Below, piece by piece: positions 27,350 through 36,636 of a stretch of DNA of 53,140 nt. Source of the stretch: Jannaschia seosinensis (GTDB lineage: Bacteria; Pseudomonadota; Alphaproteobacteria; Rhodobacterales; Rhodobacteraceae); assembly GCF_001408515.1 (NCBI RefSeq), contig NZ_CYPR01000199.1, positions 1 through 53,140 of the forward strand, in the 5' to 3' direction. The notes beneath the pieces were generated by a model. The model searched no databases and had not been told where the DNA came from. It worked only from the letters and a program-made list of their open reading frames with translations. The position numbers were made by a program, and so were the translations under genes. Position 1 is the first letter of the stretch; each line of letters opens with the position of its first letter.

Positions 27350-27392
27350 CCCCCTTCACGCTTGGCCACACGACGAGGAGGGGGAGGGGCCG

Positions 27393-28766
27393 ATGATCCC
27401 GGACGACGCGAGGCATGAATTGTCGAAGATGCTAGGCGAACGCCTCGCACTCGGAAAGAGCGATCTGGCGCTGCATGGCCGATCGGAGACGTGGCATCCC
27501 GAGATGCCGCCCGATGCCGTGGCCTATCCCGAGACGACGGAGGAGGTCGCCGATATCGTCCGGATCTGCGCGCGCCACCGCGTCCCGGTGATCGGCTGGG
27601 GCACCGGGACGGCGCTGGAGGGACACGGCTCGGCACCGCGCGGCGGCGTCACGGTGGATTTCCGGCGCATGGATGCGGTGCTCGAGGTGACGGCCGACGA
27701 CATGCTGGTGCGCGTCCAGCCCGGTTGCACCCGCAGCCGTTTGGCCGAGGAATTGCGGGCGACCGGATTGATGTTCCCCGTCGATCCCGGCGCCGATGCC
27801 AGTCTGGGCGGCATGGCCTCCACGCGGGCAAGCGGAACCACGGCGGTCCGTTACGGCACGATGCGTGACCATGTGCGTGCGCTGGAGGTGGTGCTGGCCG
27901 ACGGGCGGGTGATCCGGACCGGCAGCCGCGCGCGCAAGTCCTCGGCGGGCTATGACCTGACCAGCCTGTTCGTCGGTGCGGAGGGAACGCTGGGCCTGAT
28001 CACGGAGCTGACGCTGAAGCTTCACGGACAGCCGGAGGCGGTGGCGTCGGCGGTCTGCGGGTTCGAGACGACGGAGGGCGCCATCACGGCGGTGATCGAA
28101 GCGATGCAGCTCGGCCTGACGCCGGCGCGCATCGAATATGTCGATGTGGCGACGGTGCGTATTCTCAATGCGGCGGACGGGGCCGACCTGCCCGAGATGC
28201 CGCATCTGCTGCTGGAGTTCCACGGCACGGACGATGCCGTCGCCGCAGAGGCCGCGCGAATGGGCGAGGTGGCGGCGGAAAACGGCGGTGGCGACTACCG
28301 CTGGGCGATCAGGGCAGAGGAGCGGACGGCGCTCTGGTCCATGCGCCATCGCGCCTACCACACGATCCTCGCCAGCCGGCCGGGAGCGACGGCCATCGTC
28401 ACGGATGTCTGTGTGCCCGTGTCACGGTTGGGCGAAGCCATCGCGCGGGCCGAGGCGGAAATCGCGGATTCCGTGCTCGACGGACCGATCTTGGGCCATG
28501 TGGGGGACGGCAACTATCATGCGATCCTGATGGTGGACCGCGGATCGCAGACGGAGATTGATGAGGCGAAGCGGCTGTCGGACGCTATGGTCGCTCATGC
28601 GCTGGAATTCGGGGGAACGGCGACCGGAGAGCATGGTGTGGGCCTTGGCAAGCTGCACCTGATGGAGGCGGAGCATGGCGAGGCCTGGGACGTGATGGGT
28701 GCGCTGAAACGCGCGCTCGATCCCGAGGGGCTGATGAATCCCGGCAAGGTCGTGCGGCCGGAATGA
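27393..28766 (+). CDS. FAD-linked oxidase, D-lactate dehydrogenase (cytochrome)/GlcD-like
   Basis: A 457-residue flavoprotein. The N-terminal FAD_binding_4 (PCMH) domain covers about 35-215: VIGWGTGTALEGHGSAPRGG, FPVDPGADASLGGMASTRAS and FVGAEGTLGLITELTLKLHG. The C-terminal FAD-oxidase domain contains GHVGDGNYHAILM, and the protein ends GGTATGEHGVGLGKLHLMEA plus LDPEGLMNPGKV. It oxidises a 2-hydroxy acid such as D-lactate or glycolate and passes electrons to quinone or cytochrome c; no Fe-S motif is present. The ATG at 27393 has GGGGAGG upstream; the frame extends further but overlaps the ClC gene. Monocistronic. Confidence 0.9.
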   Translation: MIPDDARHELSKMLGERLALGKSDLALHGRSETWHPEMPPDAVAYPETTEEVADIVRICARHRVPVIGWGTGTALEGHGSAPRGGVTVDFRRMDAVLEVTADDMLVRVQPGCTRSRLAEELRATGLMFPVDPGADASLGGMASTRASGTTAVRYGTMRDHVRALEVVLADGRVIRTGSRARKSSAGYDLTSLFVGAEGTLGLITELTLKLHGQPEAVASAVCGFETTEGAITAVIEAMQLGLTPARIEYVDVATVRILNAADGADLPEMPHLLLEFHGTDDAVAAEAARMGEVAAENGGGDYRWAIRAEERTALWSMRHRAYHTILASRPGATAIVTDVCVPVSRLGEAIARAEAEIADSVLDGPILGHVGDGNYHAILMVDRGSQTEIDEAKRLSDAMVAHALEFGGTATGEHGVGLGKLHLMEAEHGEAWDVMGALKRALDPEGLMNPGKVVRPE

Positions 28767-28776
28767 ACGACGGGCG

Positions 28777-28804
28777 GGGCCGGTGGATGAACGTCAACCG
28801 GCCC
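28777..28804. terminator. Hairpin between convergent genes
   Basis: An 8-bp perfect inverted repeat GGGCCGGT / ACCGGCCC (28777-28784 and 28797-28804) with a 12-base loop lies between the 3' ends of the flavoprotein and DUF427 genes. There is no T-run on either side, so it may be a weak or bidirectional terminator. Confidence 0.45.
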
Positions 28805-28818
28805 TCGCGACAACCGCC

Positions 28819-29160
28819 TCAGATATGCTCGACCGTCACCTTCGTGTCGTAGAAGGCAAGGTAGCCTTCGATCGGCTTGGCATCGGCTTTCATGACGTGC
28901 TCGTAGCTCCAGGCCGCGTCGTCGATCCGGTCGGATTGTCCGACATAGGTGAAGTAGCTTGCCTCGCCCTTGTGCGGACACTGGGTATGTGTCTGCGAAG
29001 GCTCGAGCAGTGCCATCGCCACGTCTTCGCGCGGGAAGTAGATGACAGCCGGTCCGCCATCCTCGACGAGAGCCAAGGCGTTGCGGCTCTCGACGAGGAC
29101 GCCGTCGGTCGTGCGAACACTCCAGATGCCCGTGGCGGGCGCAATCTCGATATTGGCCAT
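28819..29160 (-). CDS. DUF427 domain-containing protein
   Basis: A 113-residue soluble protein. The ATG at 29160 is chosen because the family pattern begins soon after (GVLVESRNALALVEDGGPAV, then YFPREDVAMALLEPS, then CPHKGEASYFTYVG and AAWSYEHVMKADAKPIEGYL, ending AFYDTKVTVE). This is a complete DUF427 domain. The fold is small and beta-rich and its molecular function is not established. It lies alone, 64 bases beyond the stop of the M24 peptidase gene. Confidence 0.92.
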   Translation of the reverse strand: MANIEIAPATGIWSVRTTDGVLVESRNALALVEDGGPAVIYFPREDVAMALLEPSQTHTQCPHKGEASYFTYVGQSDRIDDAAWSYEHVMKADAKPIEGYLAFYDTKVTVEHI

Positions 29161-29224
29161 GAACGATCTCCTCTTCGATCTGAAGCGCGACCCTATGGGG
29201 TGCATCATCGGGCGGCAAGCCGCG

Positions 29225-31003
29225 TCAGAGCGGTGCGCAGGCGGCCACAAGCCAGTCGCGGTCGGCCGTATCGAGACGCGGGGCGAGGCGGGCGAGAACC
29301 TCCGCATGATACGTATCGATCCAGAAGCGTTCGTCGGGGCCGAGCAGGTCGGGCAGGATCAGGCGGCGGTCGATCGGCACCCATGTCAGCGTCTCGAAAT
29401 CGAGCATGGCGCGGTCGTCGCCGCCTTCAATCCGCGCAGCCTCGCGCACGACGATCAGGTTCTCGAGCCGGATTCCGTAGCTGCCCTCGCGGTAATAGCC
29501 CGGCTCGTTCGACAGGATCATGCCCGGCGCGAGCGGGATCTGCGACGGGCGGGAGATTCGCATCGGGCCCTCGTGGACGCCAAGATAGACGCCGACGCCA
29601 TGGCCGGTGCCGTGGTCGTAATCCCTGTGCTCGGCCCATAAGGGCGCGCGGGCCAGCGCGTCGAGATGCGCCCCGGCGACGCCCACAGGAAAGCGTGCGC
29701 GGCTCACGGCGATCATGCCCTGCAGGACGCGGGTGAAGGCGTGCGCAATCTCTCCCGGCGGCTGCTGCAGCGCGATCGTGCGCGTGATGTCGGTCGTCCC
29801 GTCGAGATACTGGCCGCCGGAATCCACGAGGATCGTCGGATCGTCGCCTAGGGGACGATTCGTCTCCTCGTTGACGCGGTAATGGATGATGGCGCCGTTC
29901 GGGCCGGACCCTGCGATCGTCTCGAACGCGATGTCGCGCAGCGCCCCGGTTTTGCGCCGGAAGTCTTCGAGCGCGCGGACCACGTCGATTTCGGCCGCGT
30001 CGCCGGGCCGGTCCTGGTCGAGCCAGCGAAGAAAGCGCACCATCGCCGCACCGTCGCGCAGATGTGCCTCGCGCGTGGCGGCGATCTCGGCGTCGCTCTT
30101 GCAGGCCTTGGGCAGCGCGATCGGGTCGGTCATGTGGACCGGATGGGCCAGCGCCCCGGCCAGTGCCACCGGACAGGTTGCGGGATCGAGCCCGACGCGT
30201 CCTTCCTGTGCGGCGAGATGATCCGTCAGGTGCGCCGGTTCGATCACCCGGACATCCGGCCCCAGATGATCGCGGACCGGATCGGCCTTGGTCGGGTCGC
30301 AGATGAGATCGACCTTCCCGTCCGCATGGATCAGGGCGAAGGCCTGCGCGATAGGCGTGCGGGCGATGTCGCCGCCGCGGATGTTCAGCAGCCACGCAAT
30401 CGCGTCGGGCTGGTTCGTGAGAAAGGCGGCGACATTGTCGCGGGGCAGCACGTCCGCGATCATGGCCCGCTTCTGCGCCGCGCTGTGCCCGGCAAGTTCC
30501 TCTGGATAGGCGGTCATCGGCGCTGCGGGCGCATCGGGGCGGTTGGACCAGATCGCATCGACGCCATTGTCGGAGGCGATCAATTCGACCGCCTCAAGTT
30601 TCTGCAGGCCTTCGATTTCACGCACATTGTGCAGCATCGGGTCAAATCCGAGGCGCCCGCCATCGGCCATCGCTTCGGAAAGCCAGTCGGCGAGGGTCGT
30701 GGCCGGCCAGTCCACCCGCTCGAACGTCTCCGCGTCGGTCTGCACCCGGACCTGCGCGCGGTAGCGACCGTCGGTGAAAACCGCGGCCCTGTCCCGCAGG
30801 ATGACGGCGAATCCCGCCGATCCGGTGAACCCCGTGATCCAGGCAAGGCGCTCGTCCCGGGGCGCGACATATTCGCCCTGATGCGCGTCGGCGCGGGGAA
30901 CAAGGAAGGCGTCGAGGTCCGTCGACCGCATCCAGTCGCGCAGGGCGGCGACGCGGGGCGGGGCGGCATCGGGGCGGGCGGTGACGGCGAAGGTCTGGAA
31001 CAT
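29225..31003 (-). CDS. Aminopeptidase P family protein (M24B)
   Basis: A 592-residue metallopeptidase predicted to release an N-terminal residue before proline. Two creatinase-like N-terminal domains (about 20-300) precede the pita-bread M24 domain. The metal-binding residues are visible: LVDSGGQYLDGTTDITRT (two Asp), DHGTGHGVGVYLGVHEGP (His), SNEPGYY and the later DFETLTWVP (Glu). The ATG at 31003 is preferred because MFQTFAVTARPDAAPPRVAA leads into the domain; sequence further upstream crosses a palindrome. It is the three-domain, cytosolic type found across Rhodobacteraceae. Confidence 0.92.
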   Translation of the reverse strand: MFQTFAVTARPDAAPPRVAALRDWMRSTDLDAFLVPRADAHQGEYVAPRDERLAWITGFTGSAGFAVILRDRAAVFTDGRYRAQVRVQTDAETFERVDWPATTLADWLSEAMADGGRLGFDPMLHNVREIEGLQKLEAVELIASDNGVDAIWSNRPDAPAAPMTAYPEELAGHSAAQKRAMIADVLPRDNVAAFLTNQPDAIAWLLNIRGGDIARTPIAQAFALIHADGKVDLICDPTKADPVRDHLGPDVRVIEPAHLTDHLAAQEGRVGLDPATCPVALAGALAHPVHMTDPIALPKACKSDAEIAATREAHLRDGAAMVRFLRWLDQDRPGDAAEIDVVRALEDFRRKTGALRDIAFETIAGSGPNGAIIHYRVNEETNRPLGDDPTILVDSGGQYLDGTTDITRTIALQQPPGEIAHAFTRVLQGMIAVSRARFPVGVAGAHLDALARAPLWAEHRDYDHGTGHGVGVYLGVHEGPMRISRPSQIPLAPGMILSNEPGYYREGSYGIRLENLIVVREAARIEGGDDRAMLDFETLTWVPIDRRLILPDLLGPDERFWIDTYHAEVLARLAPRLDTADRDWLVAACAPL

Positions 31004-31048
31004 CGGCGGCTCTCCGGCAAGGTTTCCCGCCCTTTGAGCACCCGGCGG

Positions 31049-31072
31049 CCCGAGGGGCCAGCCCCTCGGGCG
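31049..31072. repeat. GC-rich intergenic palindrome of Rhodobacteraceae type
   Basis: Arms GCCCGAGGGG (31049-31058) and CCCCTCGGGC (31063-31072) are perfectly complementary with a 4-base loop. The downstream sequence (GCCTCAAGGTGTTTTTGCAG) resembles the tail seen after dispersed GC-rich palindromes in roseobacter genomes. It lies between the cobT 3' end and the M24 peptidase gene and could act as a cobT transcription terminator or an RNA-stabilising repeat. Confidence 0.55.
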
Positions 31073-31131
31073 CCTCAAGGTGTTTTTGCAGAGGCACCGC
31101 ACCGGCAACCTCTACGGGAACGGCTGATGGC

Positions 31132-33000
31132 TCAAGCCACCCGGCGCATGCCCATCACCCTCGCGCGCTTGCGCGGATCGGTGTCAAACAGGCCCGCGAG
31201 TTGTTCGGTCATCGCGCCGGCGAGTTGCTCCACATCGGTGATCGTGACGGCCCGGTCGTAGTACCGGGTGACGTCATGGCCGATTCCGATGGCGAGAAGT
31301 TCGACCGCGCGGCGCTTCTGCACCATGGCGATGACATCGCGCAGATGCTTTTCGAGGAAGTTGGCGGGATTGACCGACAGCGTGGAATCATCGACGGGCG
31401 CCCCGTCGGAGATCACCATCAGGATCTTGCGGGCTTCGGGGCGGCCGATCATGCGCCGATGTGCCCATTCCAGCGCCTCGCCGTCGATATTCTCCTTCAG
31501 AAGCCCTTCCTTCATCATCAGCCCGAGATTGGGCCGCACCCGCCGCCACGGCGCATCCGCGGATTTGTAGATGATATGGCGCAGGTCGTTCAGGCGGCCG
31601 GGCGCGGCGGGGCGGCCGTCCTTCAGCCATTCCTCGCGCGAAAGCCCGCCTTTCCAGGCACGGGTCGTGAAGCCGAGGATCTCGACCTTGACGCCACACC
31701 GCTCCAAAGTCCGGGCGAGTACATCGGCACAGATCGCGGCAATCGAGATCGGTCGTCCGCGCATCGAGCCGGAATTGTCGAGAAGCAGCGTGACCACGGT
31801 GTCGCGGAACTCCATGTCCCGCTCCATCTTGAAGGAAAGCGGCGTCGTCGGATTCGCCACGACGCGGGCCAGACGCCCGGCATCGAGGATGCCTTCTTCC
31901 AGATCGAACTCCCACGACCGGTTCTGCTGTGCCTGCAATCGACGCTGCAACTTGTTGGCAAGCCGCGATACCGCGCCCTTCAGGGGGTCGAGCTGCTGAT
32001 CGAGATATGCGCGCAAACGCTCCAGTTCGGCCGGCTCGGCGAGGTCTTCGGCGCCGACGACCTCGTCATGCGCATCGGTGTAGACGGTGTAATTTGGATC
32101 GGCATCGGAGACGGAGGGCGGGGGCGCGGGGTCCGTCGCCTCGTCCGACTCGGGCGTCTCGGCTTCCTCGCCGGCCTCGTCCTCGGCCATGTCGTCCATC
32201 GAGACCTGCGCCTGAGAGGGGTCGTCCTCGCTCTCCTGGCTCTGCTCGGGACTGGCTTCGTCTTCCTGGTCGTCGTCGTTCTCGCCGGTCGAGTCGGGCT
32301 CCTGTTCCTCCTCGTCGGCGGTACCCTCGTCCTCCTCCTCGTCGTCCATGTCGGGATCGTCGCCGAGCTGGTCGCCGTATCCGAGATCGTCGATCAACTG
32401 GCGGGCGAAGCGTGCGAAGGCCTGCTGATCGCCCAGCACCTCCTGAAGTTTGTCGGGGCGGTCGCCGGTCGCCTCCTCAATGAAGCCGCGCCAGAGCTCC
32501 AGGACGTTGTCGGCGCCCTTCGGCAGGTTGCGGCCGGTGGCAAGTTGCCGGATCCAGTAACCGGCCGCGGTCGCTAACGGCGCCTGCGCCTTGTCGGTGA
32601 TGTCGCCGTAGCCCTTGCGCGCGGCCTCGACGCCGATCTTGGCGTCGATATTTCCCGCTGTGCCCGGCATTTGGCGCGCGCCGACGGCCTCGCAGCGGGC
32701 CGTTTCCATCGCGTCGTAAAGGTCCCGCGCCATATTGCCCTGCGGCATGTAACGGGCGTTGACTGCGGCATCGTGATGCCGGTGTCGCAGCGCGTAGGCA
32801 TCCGCCGTACCCCGCGCCAGCAACACCTCGTCACGCGTCATCCGCCGCGACACCTGCGGCAAACGCATGGTCTCGTTCGTGCGGCCCGGCGGATCGACGG
32901 AATAACTGACGGACAGGTCCGGGTCATCGGCCATCGTCTTCGTGGCCTCGGCCAGCGCCTTCTTGAACGGATCGGCGGGATTGTCTGGGGGCATGCTCAT
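31132..33000 (-). CDS. cobT: Aerobic cobaltochelatase subunit CobT
   Basis: A 622-residue protein of the CobN-CobS-CobT complex, which inserts cobalt into hydrogenobyrinic acid a,c-diamide in aerobic B12 synthesis. An N-terminal helical domain (about 1-205) is followed by a very acidic linker (about 210-295, rich in Asp, Glu, Ser and Gln), then a CobT C-terminal/von Willebrand A domain with the metal-ion site DNSGSMRG at about 408. This build is standard for CobT. I use the ATG at 33000; a TTG nine bases upstream is possible. cobS lies 1.3 kb away on the same strand, separated by an opposite-strand gene. cobN is not in the window. Confidence 0.95.
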   Translation of the reverse strand: MSMPPDNPADPFKKALAEATKTMADDPDLSVSYSVDPPGRTNETMRLPQVSRRMTRDEVLLARGTADAYALRHRHHDAAVNARYMPQGNMARDLYDAMETARCEAVGARQMPGTAGNIDAKIGVEAARKGYGDITDKAQAPLATAAGYWIRQLATGRNLPKGADNVLELWRGFIEEATGDRPDKLQEVLGDQQAFARFARQLIDDLGYGDQLGDDPDMDDEEEDEGTADEEEQEPDSTGENDDDQEDEASPEQSQESEDDPSQAQVSMDDMAEDEAGEEAETPESDEATDPAPPPSVSDADPNYTVYTDAHDEVVGAEDLAEPAELERLRAYLDQQLDPLKGAVSRLANKLQRRLQAQQNRSWEFDLEEGILDAGRLARVVANPTTPLSFKMERDMEFRDTVVTLLLDNSGSMRGRPISIAAICADVLARTLERCGVKVEILGFTTRAWKGGLSREEWLKDGRPAAPGRLNDLRHIIYKSADAPWRRVRPNLGLMMKEGLLKENIDGEALEWAHRRMIGRPEARKILMVISDGAPVDDSTLSVNPANFLEKHLRDVIAMVQKRRAVELLAIGIGHDVTRYYDRAVTITDVEQLAGAMTEQLAGLFDTDPRKRARVMGMRRVA

Positions 33001-33139
33001 GGTGTGCAATCTAGTGGAGCGACGGCGAAGCGCAATGCGGGGCGAAGACGCGAGGAAACCTCCTGCGCGTCAGCGGGTTGGAACAGGGACCATCGATCCC
33101 ATGCGAAATCCGGTCGGTGGACGACATTGGGAGAACGAC

Positions 33140-33988
33140 ATGAAAACCTGCAAGACGAAGATTTTCGCCACCGTCGCAACGCTGGCGCTGGCAAGTGGAC
33201 CTGCCCTCGCGCAGCAGAACGACATGCCCCTGCGCGACGGCGAACGCATGATCGAGCGGATTGATCCCATCTCGGGCGCGACGATTCGCATCATAACGCG
33301 TCAGCCCGCGCCGATGACGCAGGAAGGCGCCGAGGCATCCGGGCAGGACACGGCAAGCGAAGAAACTGGTTCGGCGAAGCAGATGCCTGCGGATGACGGC
33401 CAGTCCGACGTCGGCCGCACCGCGGAAAGCTACAGCCAGAGCCAGAGGCGTGACGAGCTCGCCTTTGGTGAGAACGAGCGCTTGGACGGCACGACGACTG
33501 GCGCGATCCGGTCGGCCGACGCGCCAACGATCGGCGTTACCGACCCGATGGGGGAGACGGAGGCCGCCAGCGGCGACATGGACGAGACCAATTTCGAGTT
33601 CGACGCTGCCGGGTTCGACATGAACGAGTTCGCTCGCGAACTTTATGAACTGGGCTACCGTCAGGGTTACGTCTCGGCGCTGACCGACCTTCGCATGCGC
33701 GCCGCGCGGCAGCAACAGATGCGGCGCGACAGCTCCATGCGCAGCCGCGACAATCGCGGCCAGATGCAAGGCGGGATGCAACAGCGCAACATGCCTCAGG
33801 GAAACATGATGCAGAGGGGCGACATGCAGCCCGGCAACATGCAGCGCGGCAACATGATGCCTCAGGGCGACATGTCGAACCGCATCCAGATCGGCCAGGA
33901 TGCGAACGGCGACACAGTTGTTGTCCTGCCGCCGGGAATGACGCCGCAGATGTTCCTGCAACATATGTCGCGTATGCAGGCTGACTGA
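33140..33988 (+). CDS. Secreted protein with Met/Gln-rich short repeats, function unknown
   Basis: A 282-residue protein starting at an ATG preceded by GGGAGAA. Residues 1-24 are a signal peptide (MKTCKTKIFATVATLALASG, cleavage after ALA). A short ordered part (about 30-55, IERIDPISGATIRIITR) is followed by a polar region and a helical segment FARELYELGYRQGYVSALTD (164-183). Residues about 194-245 hold 12 methionines in five- to six-residue repeats such as QGNMMQRGDMQPGNMQRGNM. The end (GDTVVVLPPGMTPQMFLQHM) looks ordered again. I do not recognise the family. Met-rich periplasmic segments can bind Cu(I), but that is only a possibility. It has its own terminator and lies between cobT and cobS on the opposite strand. 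Confidence 0.75.
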   Translation: MKTCKTKIFATVATLALASGPALAQQNDMPLRDGERMIERIDPISGATIRIITRQPAPMTQEGAEASGQDTASEETGSAKQMPADDGQSDVGRTAESYSQSQRRDELAFGENERLDGTTTGAIRSADAPTIGVTDPMGETEAASGDMDETNFEFDAAGFDMNEFARELYELGYRQGYVSALTDLRMRAARQQQMRRDSSMRSRDNRGQMQGGMQQRNMPQGNMMQRGDMQPGNMQRGNMMPQGDMSNRIQIGQDANGDTVVVLPPGMTPQMFLQHMSRMQAD

Positions 33989-34011
33989 GCCGGCCTTAAC
34001 AGACGGGAAAG

Positions 34012-34034
34012 GGCGGTCTCAGGCCGCCTTTTTT
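34012..34034 (+). terminator. Rho-independent terminator of the Met-rich protein gene
   Basis: Stem GGCGG (34012-34016) and CCGCC (34024-34028) with loop TCTCAGG, directly followed by six T (34029-34034). It lies 23 bases after the stop codon on the same strand. This is the clearest intrinsic terminator in the window. Confidence 0.85.
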
Positions 34035-34236
34035 CATCTCCGACCGAGTGGGCGTGGCGCGACATCCGGTTGTACATGCCTCGTCTCACGATGAAGGCAT
34101 CGTCCCTTACTTAAGGGCCTGCAGGATGCGGTCGCGCTATCTCCGGCGGTGGGCGGTGGTGGTCACTTAACGGCAGGTGTCCTGAAGCAGAAGCGGCGTT
34201 AAGGCTCCAGTGACGGACCAATAGAATACATGCCGC

Positions 34237-34267
34237 TGCGCCCGCACAAGCATCTGGTGCGGGCGCA
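34237..34267 (-). terminator. Long GC hairpin after cobS
   Basis: An 11-bp perfect inverted repeat TGCGCCCGCAC / GTGCGGGCGCA (34237-34247 and 34257-34267) with a 9-base loop lies 60 bases beyond the cobS stop. No T-run follows on the minus strand, so it may terminate poorly by itself or protect the 3' end. The rest of 33989-34328 shows no gene. Confidence 0.55.
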
Positions 34268-34328
34268 ACGCGAAGGGACGGGTCGTGCCGCGCGCTCGCT
34301 TGTGAGAAAGCGGCGCGGACAGAGCGGG

Positions 34329-35318
34329 TCAGCCGAGCGACATGCTCGCCGCGCTCTCCGGCAGTTCCTCGTCAAAGCAACGCTGGTAGAACTCGGCCAC
34401 AGTCTGCCGCTCCAATTCGTCGCACTTGTTGAGGAAGGTCAGGCGGAAGGCATAACCCACGTCGCGGAAAATCTCCGCATTTTGCGCCCAGGCAAGGACC
34501 GTGCGCGGCGACATGACCGTCGACAGATCGCCGTTCATGAAGGCCGTGCGGGTCAGATCGGCGACCGTCACCATGCGCGAAATCGTTTGCCGGCCATCCT
34601 TGGTGTCGTAATCAGGATTCTTGGCCACGACGATCTCAACTTCGGCATCATGCTCGAGATAGTTGAGGGTCGCCACAAGCGACCACCGATCCATCTGCGC
34701 CTGATTGATCTGCTGTGTGCCGTGATAGAGGCCCGTCGTGTCGCCCAAGCCGACCGTGTTTGCCGTTGCAAAGAGACGGAACGACGGGTGCGGCGTCAGG
34801 ATCGTGTTCTGGTCCATCAGCGTCAGCTTGCCGTCGGTTTCCAGTACGCGCTGGATCACGAACATCACGTCGGCGCGTCCGGCATCGTATTCGTCGAACA
34901 CGATCGCCACCGGATTGCGCAGCGCCCAAGGCAGGATGCCTTCATGGAATTCCGTGACTTGCACGCCGTCCTTCAGACGGATCGCGTCCTTGCCGATCAG
35001 GTCGATCCGCGAGATGTGGCTGTCGAGATTGACGCGGACGCAGGGCCAGTTGAGCCGTGCGGCGACTTGCTCGATATGGGTGGATTTGCCCGTGCCGTGA
35101 TAGCCCTGGATCATCACGCGCCGGTTCCAGCCGAAGCCCGCCAGGATCGCGAGGGTCGTATCGGGATCGAAGCGGTAGGTCGGATCGATCGGCGGCGTGC
35201 GATCCGACGGCGCCTCGAAGCCGAGCACCGTCATGTCGGTATCGATACCAAACGCCTCGCGGACGGAGATTTCCTTCGTCGGGGTCGCATCCATCATGTC
35301 CATCGCGCCGTCAGCCAT
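34329..35318 (-). CDS. cobS: Aerobic cobaltochelatase subunit CobS
   Basis: A 329-residue AAA+ ATPase, the usual CobS length. Walker A is [10 protein letters not shown] (71-80), Walker B IVFDEYD (139-145), followed by sensor-like [13 protein letters not shown]. It drives cobalt insertion together with CobT and CobN. The ATG at 35318 gives the typical N-terminus ([20 protein letters not shown], then [15 protein letters not shown]); longer starts reach into the divergent promoter region. It is divergent from the DUF2235 gene with about 100 bases between. No cobalamin riboswitch is apparent there. Confidence 0.95.
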   Translation of the reverse strand: MADGAMDMMDATPTKEISVREAFGIDTDMTVLGFEAPSDRTPPIDPTYRFDPDTTLAILAGFGWNRRVMIQGYHGTGKSTHIEQVAARLNWPCVRVNLDSHISRIDLIGKDAIRLKDGVQVTEFHEGILPWALRNPVAIVFDEYDAGRADVMFVIQRVLETDGKLTLMDQNTILTPHPSFRLFATANTVGLGDTTGLYHGTQQINQAQMDRWSLVATLNYLEHDAEVEIVVAKNPDYDTKDGRQTISRMVTVADLTRTAFMNGDLSTVMSPRTVLAWAQNAEIFRDVGYAFRLTFLNKCDELERQTVAEFYQRCFDEELPESAASMSLG

Positions 35319-35421
35319 GCGTGTCTCCTGTCTGGATCGGGGGTTCGCTTGCCCTATCGCCGATCCGCGCGCAAGGGTGCGGCGGCTTACCGATCGGCCG
35401 GTTCTGCGATAGGGTAGCGTC

Positions 35422-36636
35422 ATGAAGCGTATCGTCATCCTCTGCGACGGCACTTGGGGTCACGTGGCTGCCCGCTATCCCACCAATGTCGTGCTGCTCG
35501 CGCGTGCGCTCATGCCGGTGGACAGCGACGATGTGATGCAGGTGCCTGTCTATGTGCCCGGCGTCGGCTCGGGGCGGCGGGGGGTTACACCGGTCGGGCG
35601 CGTTGCGGACCGCCTCTTGGGCGGGGCAATGGGTCTCGGGCTGATGGAGAACGTTGCCGAGGCCTATCTGCACTTGGTCTTCCTTTACGAGCCCGGCGAT
35701 GAAATTTTCATCTTCGGCTTCTCGCGCGGGGCTTTTACGGCTCGGTCGCTGACGGGGCTGATCCGTTCGACAGGCATCCTCGACCGGATGCAGCTGGCGC
35801 GCCTGCCCGAGGTGCTGGCCCGCTACCGCAGTCGCGATCCCGACACGCACCCCGATAGTGACGCGAGCCGTCGATTTCGCATGGCGGTCTCGCCCCACCT
35901 CATGACCAGCGAAGCAGACAGGGATGCCTATGAGGAAAACGCCCGCGATCTGCGCCTGACGCCGCCGTTGCTGTTGCGACTGGCTTATCTCGGGGTGTGG
36001 GACACGGTGGGTGCACTGGGCGTGCCGAACCGTTTTCTTGGTCTGTCGAAGCTCTGGAACCGCCGCTATGCCTTTCACGACGCGAAGCTTTCGGGTCTGG
36101 TGCGCGCCGCACGGCACGCCGTTGCCCTCGATGAGCGCCGGCGCGAGTTCGAGCCGACCTTGTGGACGAACATCGATGCGCTGAACGCGGCTGGCGCGTC
36201 TGACGATCCGCTTTACCGGCAGCGCTATTTCGCCGGCGATCATAGCTCCGTCGGCGGCGGCGGGAAGATACGCTGTCTGTCGTCGATCGCACTGGACTGG
36301 ATCATGGACGGTGCGGCGGTGCAGGGGCTAGCTTTCGATCCGGCCATTGCCGCGGAAATTGCTGCCGATCGCAATCCTTTCGGAGCGTTGACCAGCACGT
36401 CGCTTGTGGAGCGGGGGCTTGTTGCCGCGCTTGTGGAGCGTTTTGGGCGCGACCGGCGCGGGCCGAAGCATCTTATTGACCTCCATCCCGCAGTTCTGGA
36501 ACGCTGGGCGTTCGAGACTGATGCGGGCGGTTGGCCACCTTACCGCCCCGGCAGTCTCCGCGCCTTGCAGTCCGAGCTTAGTGCTTGGCGCAAGGCGCGG
36601 CTGTCCGAGCCAAATAGCGAAACCCGGATCACTTGA
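35422..36636 (+). CDS. DUF2235 domain-containing alpha/beta hydrolase-like protein
   Basis: A 404-residue protein beginning [20 protein letters not shown], with the family's CDGTW motif at 8-12. [20 protein letters not shown] (93-112) carries the G-x-S-x-G-type nucleophile elbow (GFSRGA), and [12 protein letters not shown] (about 191-202) is the second DUF2235 motif. Related domains occur in type VI secretion phospholipase effectors (Tle1), but no T6SS genes are nearby and there is no signal peptide. The gene overlaps the convergent J-domain gene by 8 bases. Lipase activity is a family-based guess. Confidence 0.9.
   Translation: MKRIVILCDGTWGHVAARYPTNVVLLARALMPVDSDDVMQVPVYVPGVGSGRRGVTPVGRVADRLLGGAMGLGLMENVAEAYLHLVFLYEPGDEIFIFGFSRGAFTARSLTGLIRSTGILDRMQLARLPEVLARYRSRDPDTHPDSDASRRFRMAVSPHLMTSEADRDAYEENARDLRLTPPLLLRLAYLGVWDTVGALGVPNRFLGLSKLWNRRYAFHDAKLSGLVRAARHAVALDERRREFEPTLWTNIDALNAAGASDDPLYRQRYFAGDHSSVGGGGKIRCLSSIALDWIMDGAAVQGLAFDPAIAAEIAADRNPFGALTSTSLVERGLVAALVERFGRDRRGPKHLIDLHPAVLERWAFETDAGGWPPYRPGSLRALQSELSAWRKARLSEPNSETRIT

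Noticed and set aside
34230-35417. A 395-codon plus-strand open frame
   Set aside because: It is the antisense image of cobS, which has full AAA+ motifs. Long antisense frames are expected in GC-rich DNA.
35319-35421. Cobalamin riboswitch in front of cobS
   Set aside because: The gap is only about 100 bases, too short for the full aptamer, and I see no B12-box-like sequence.
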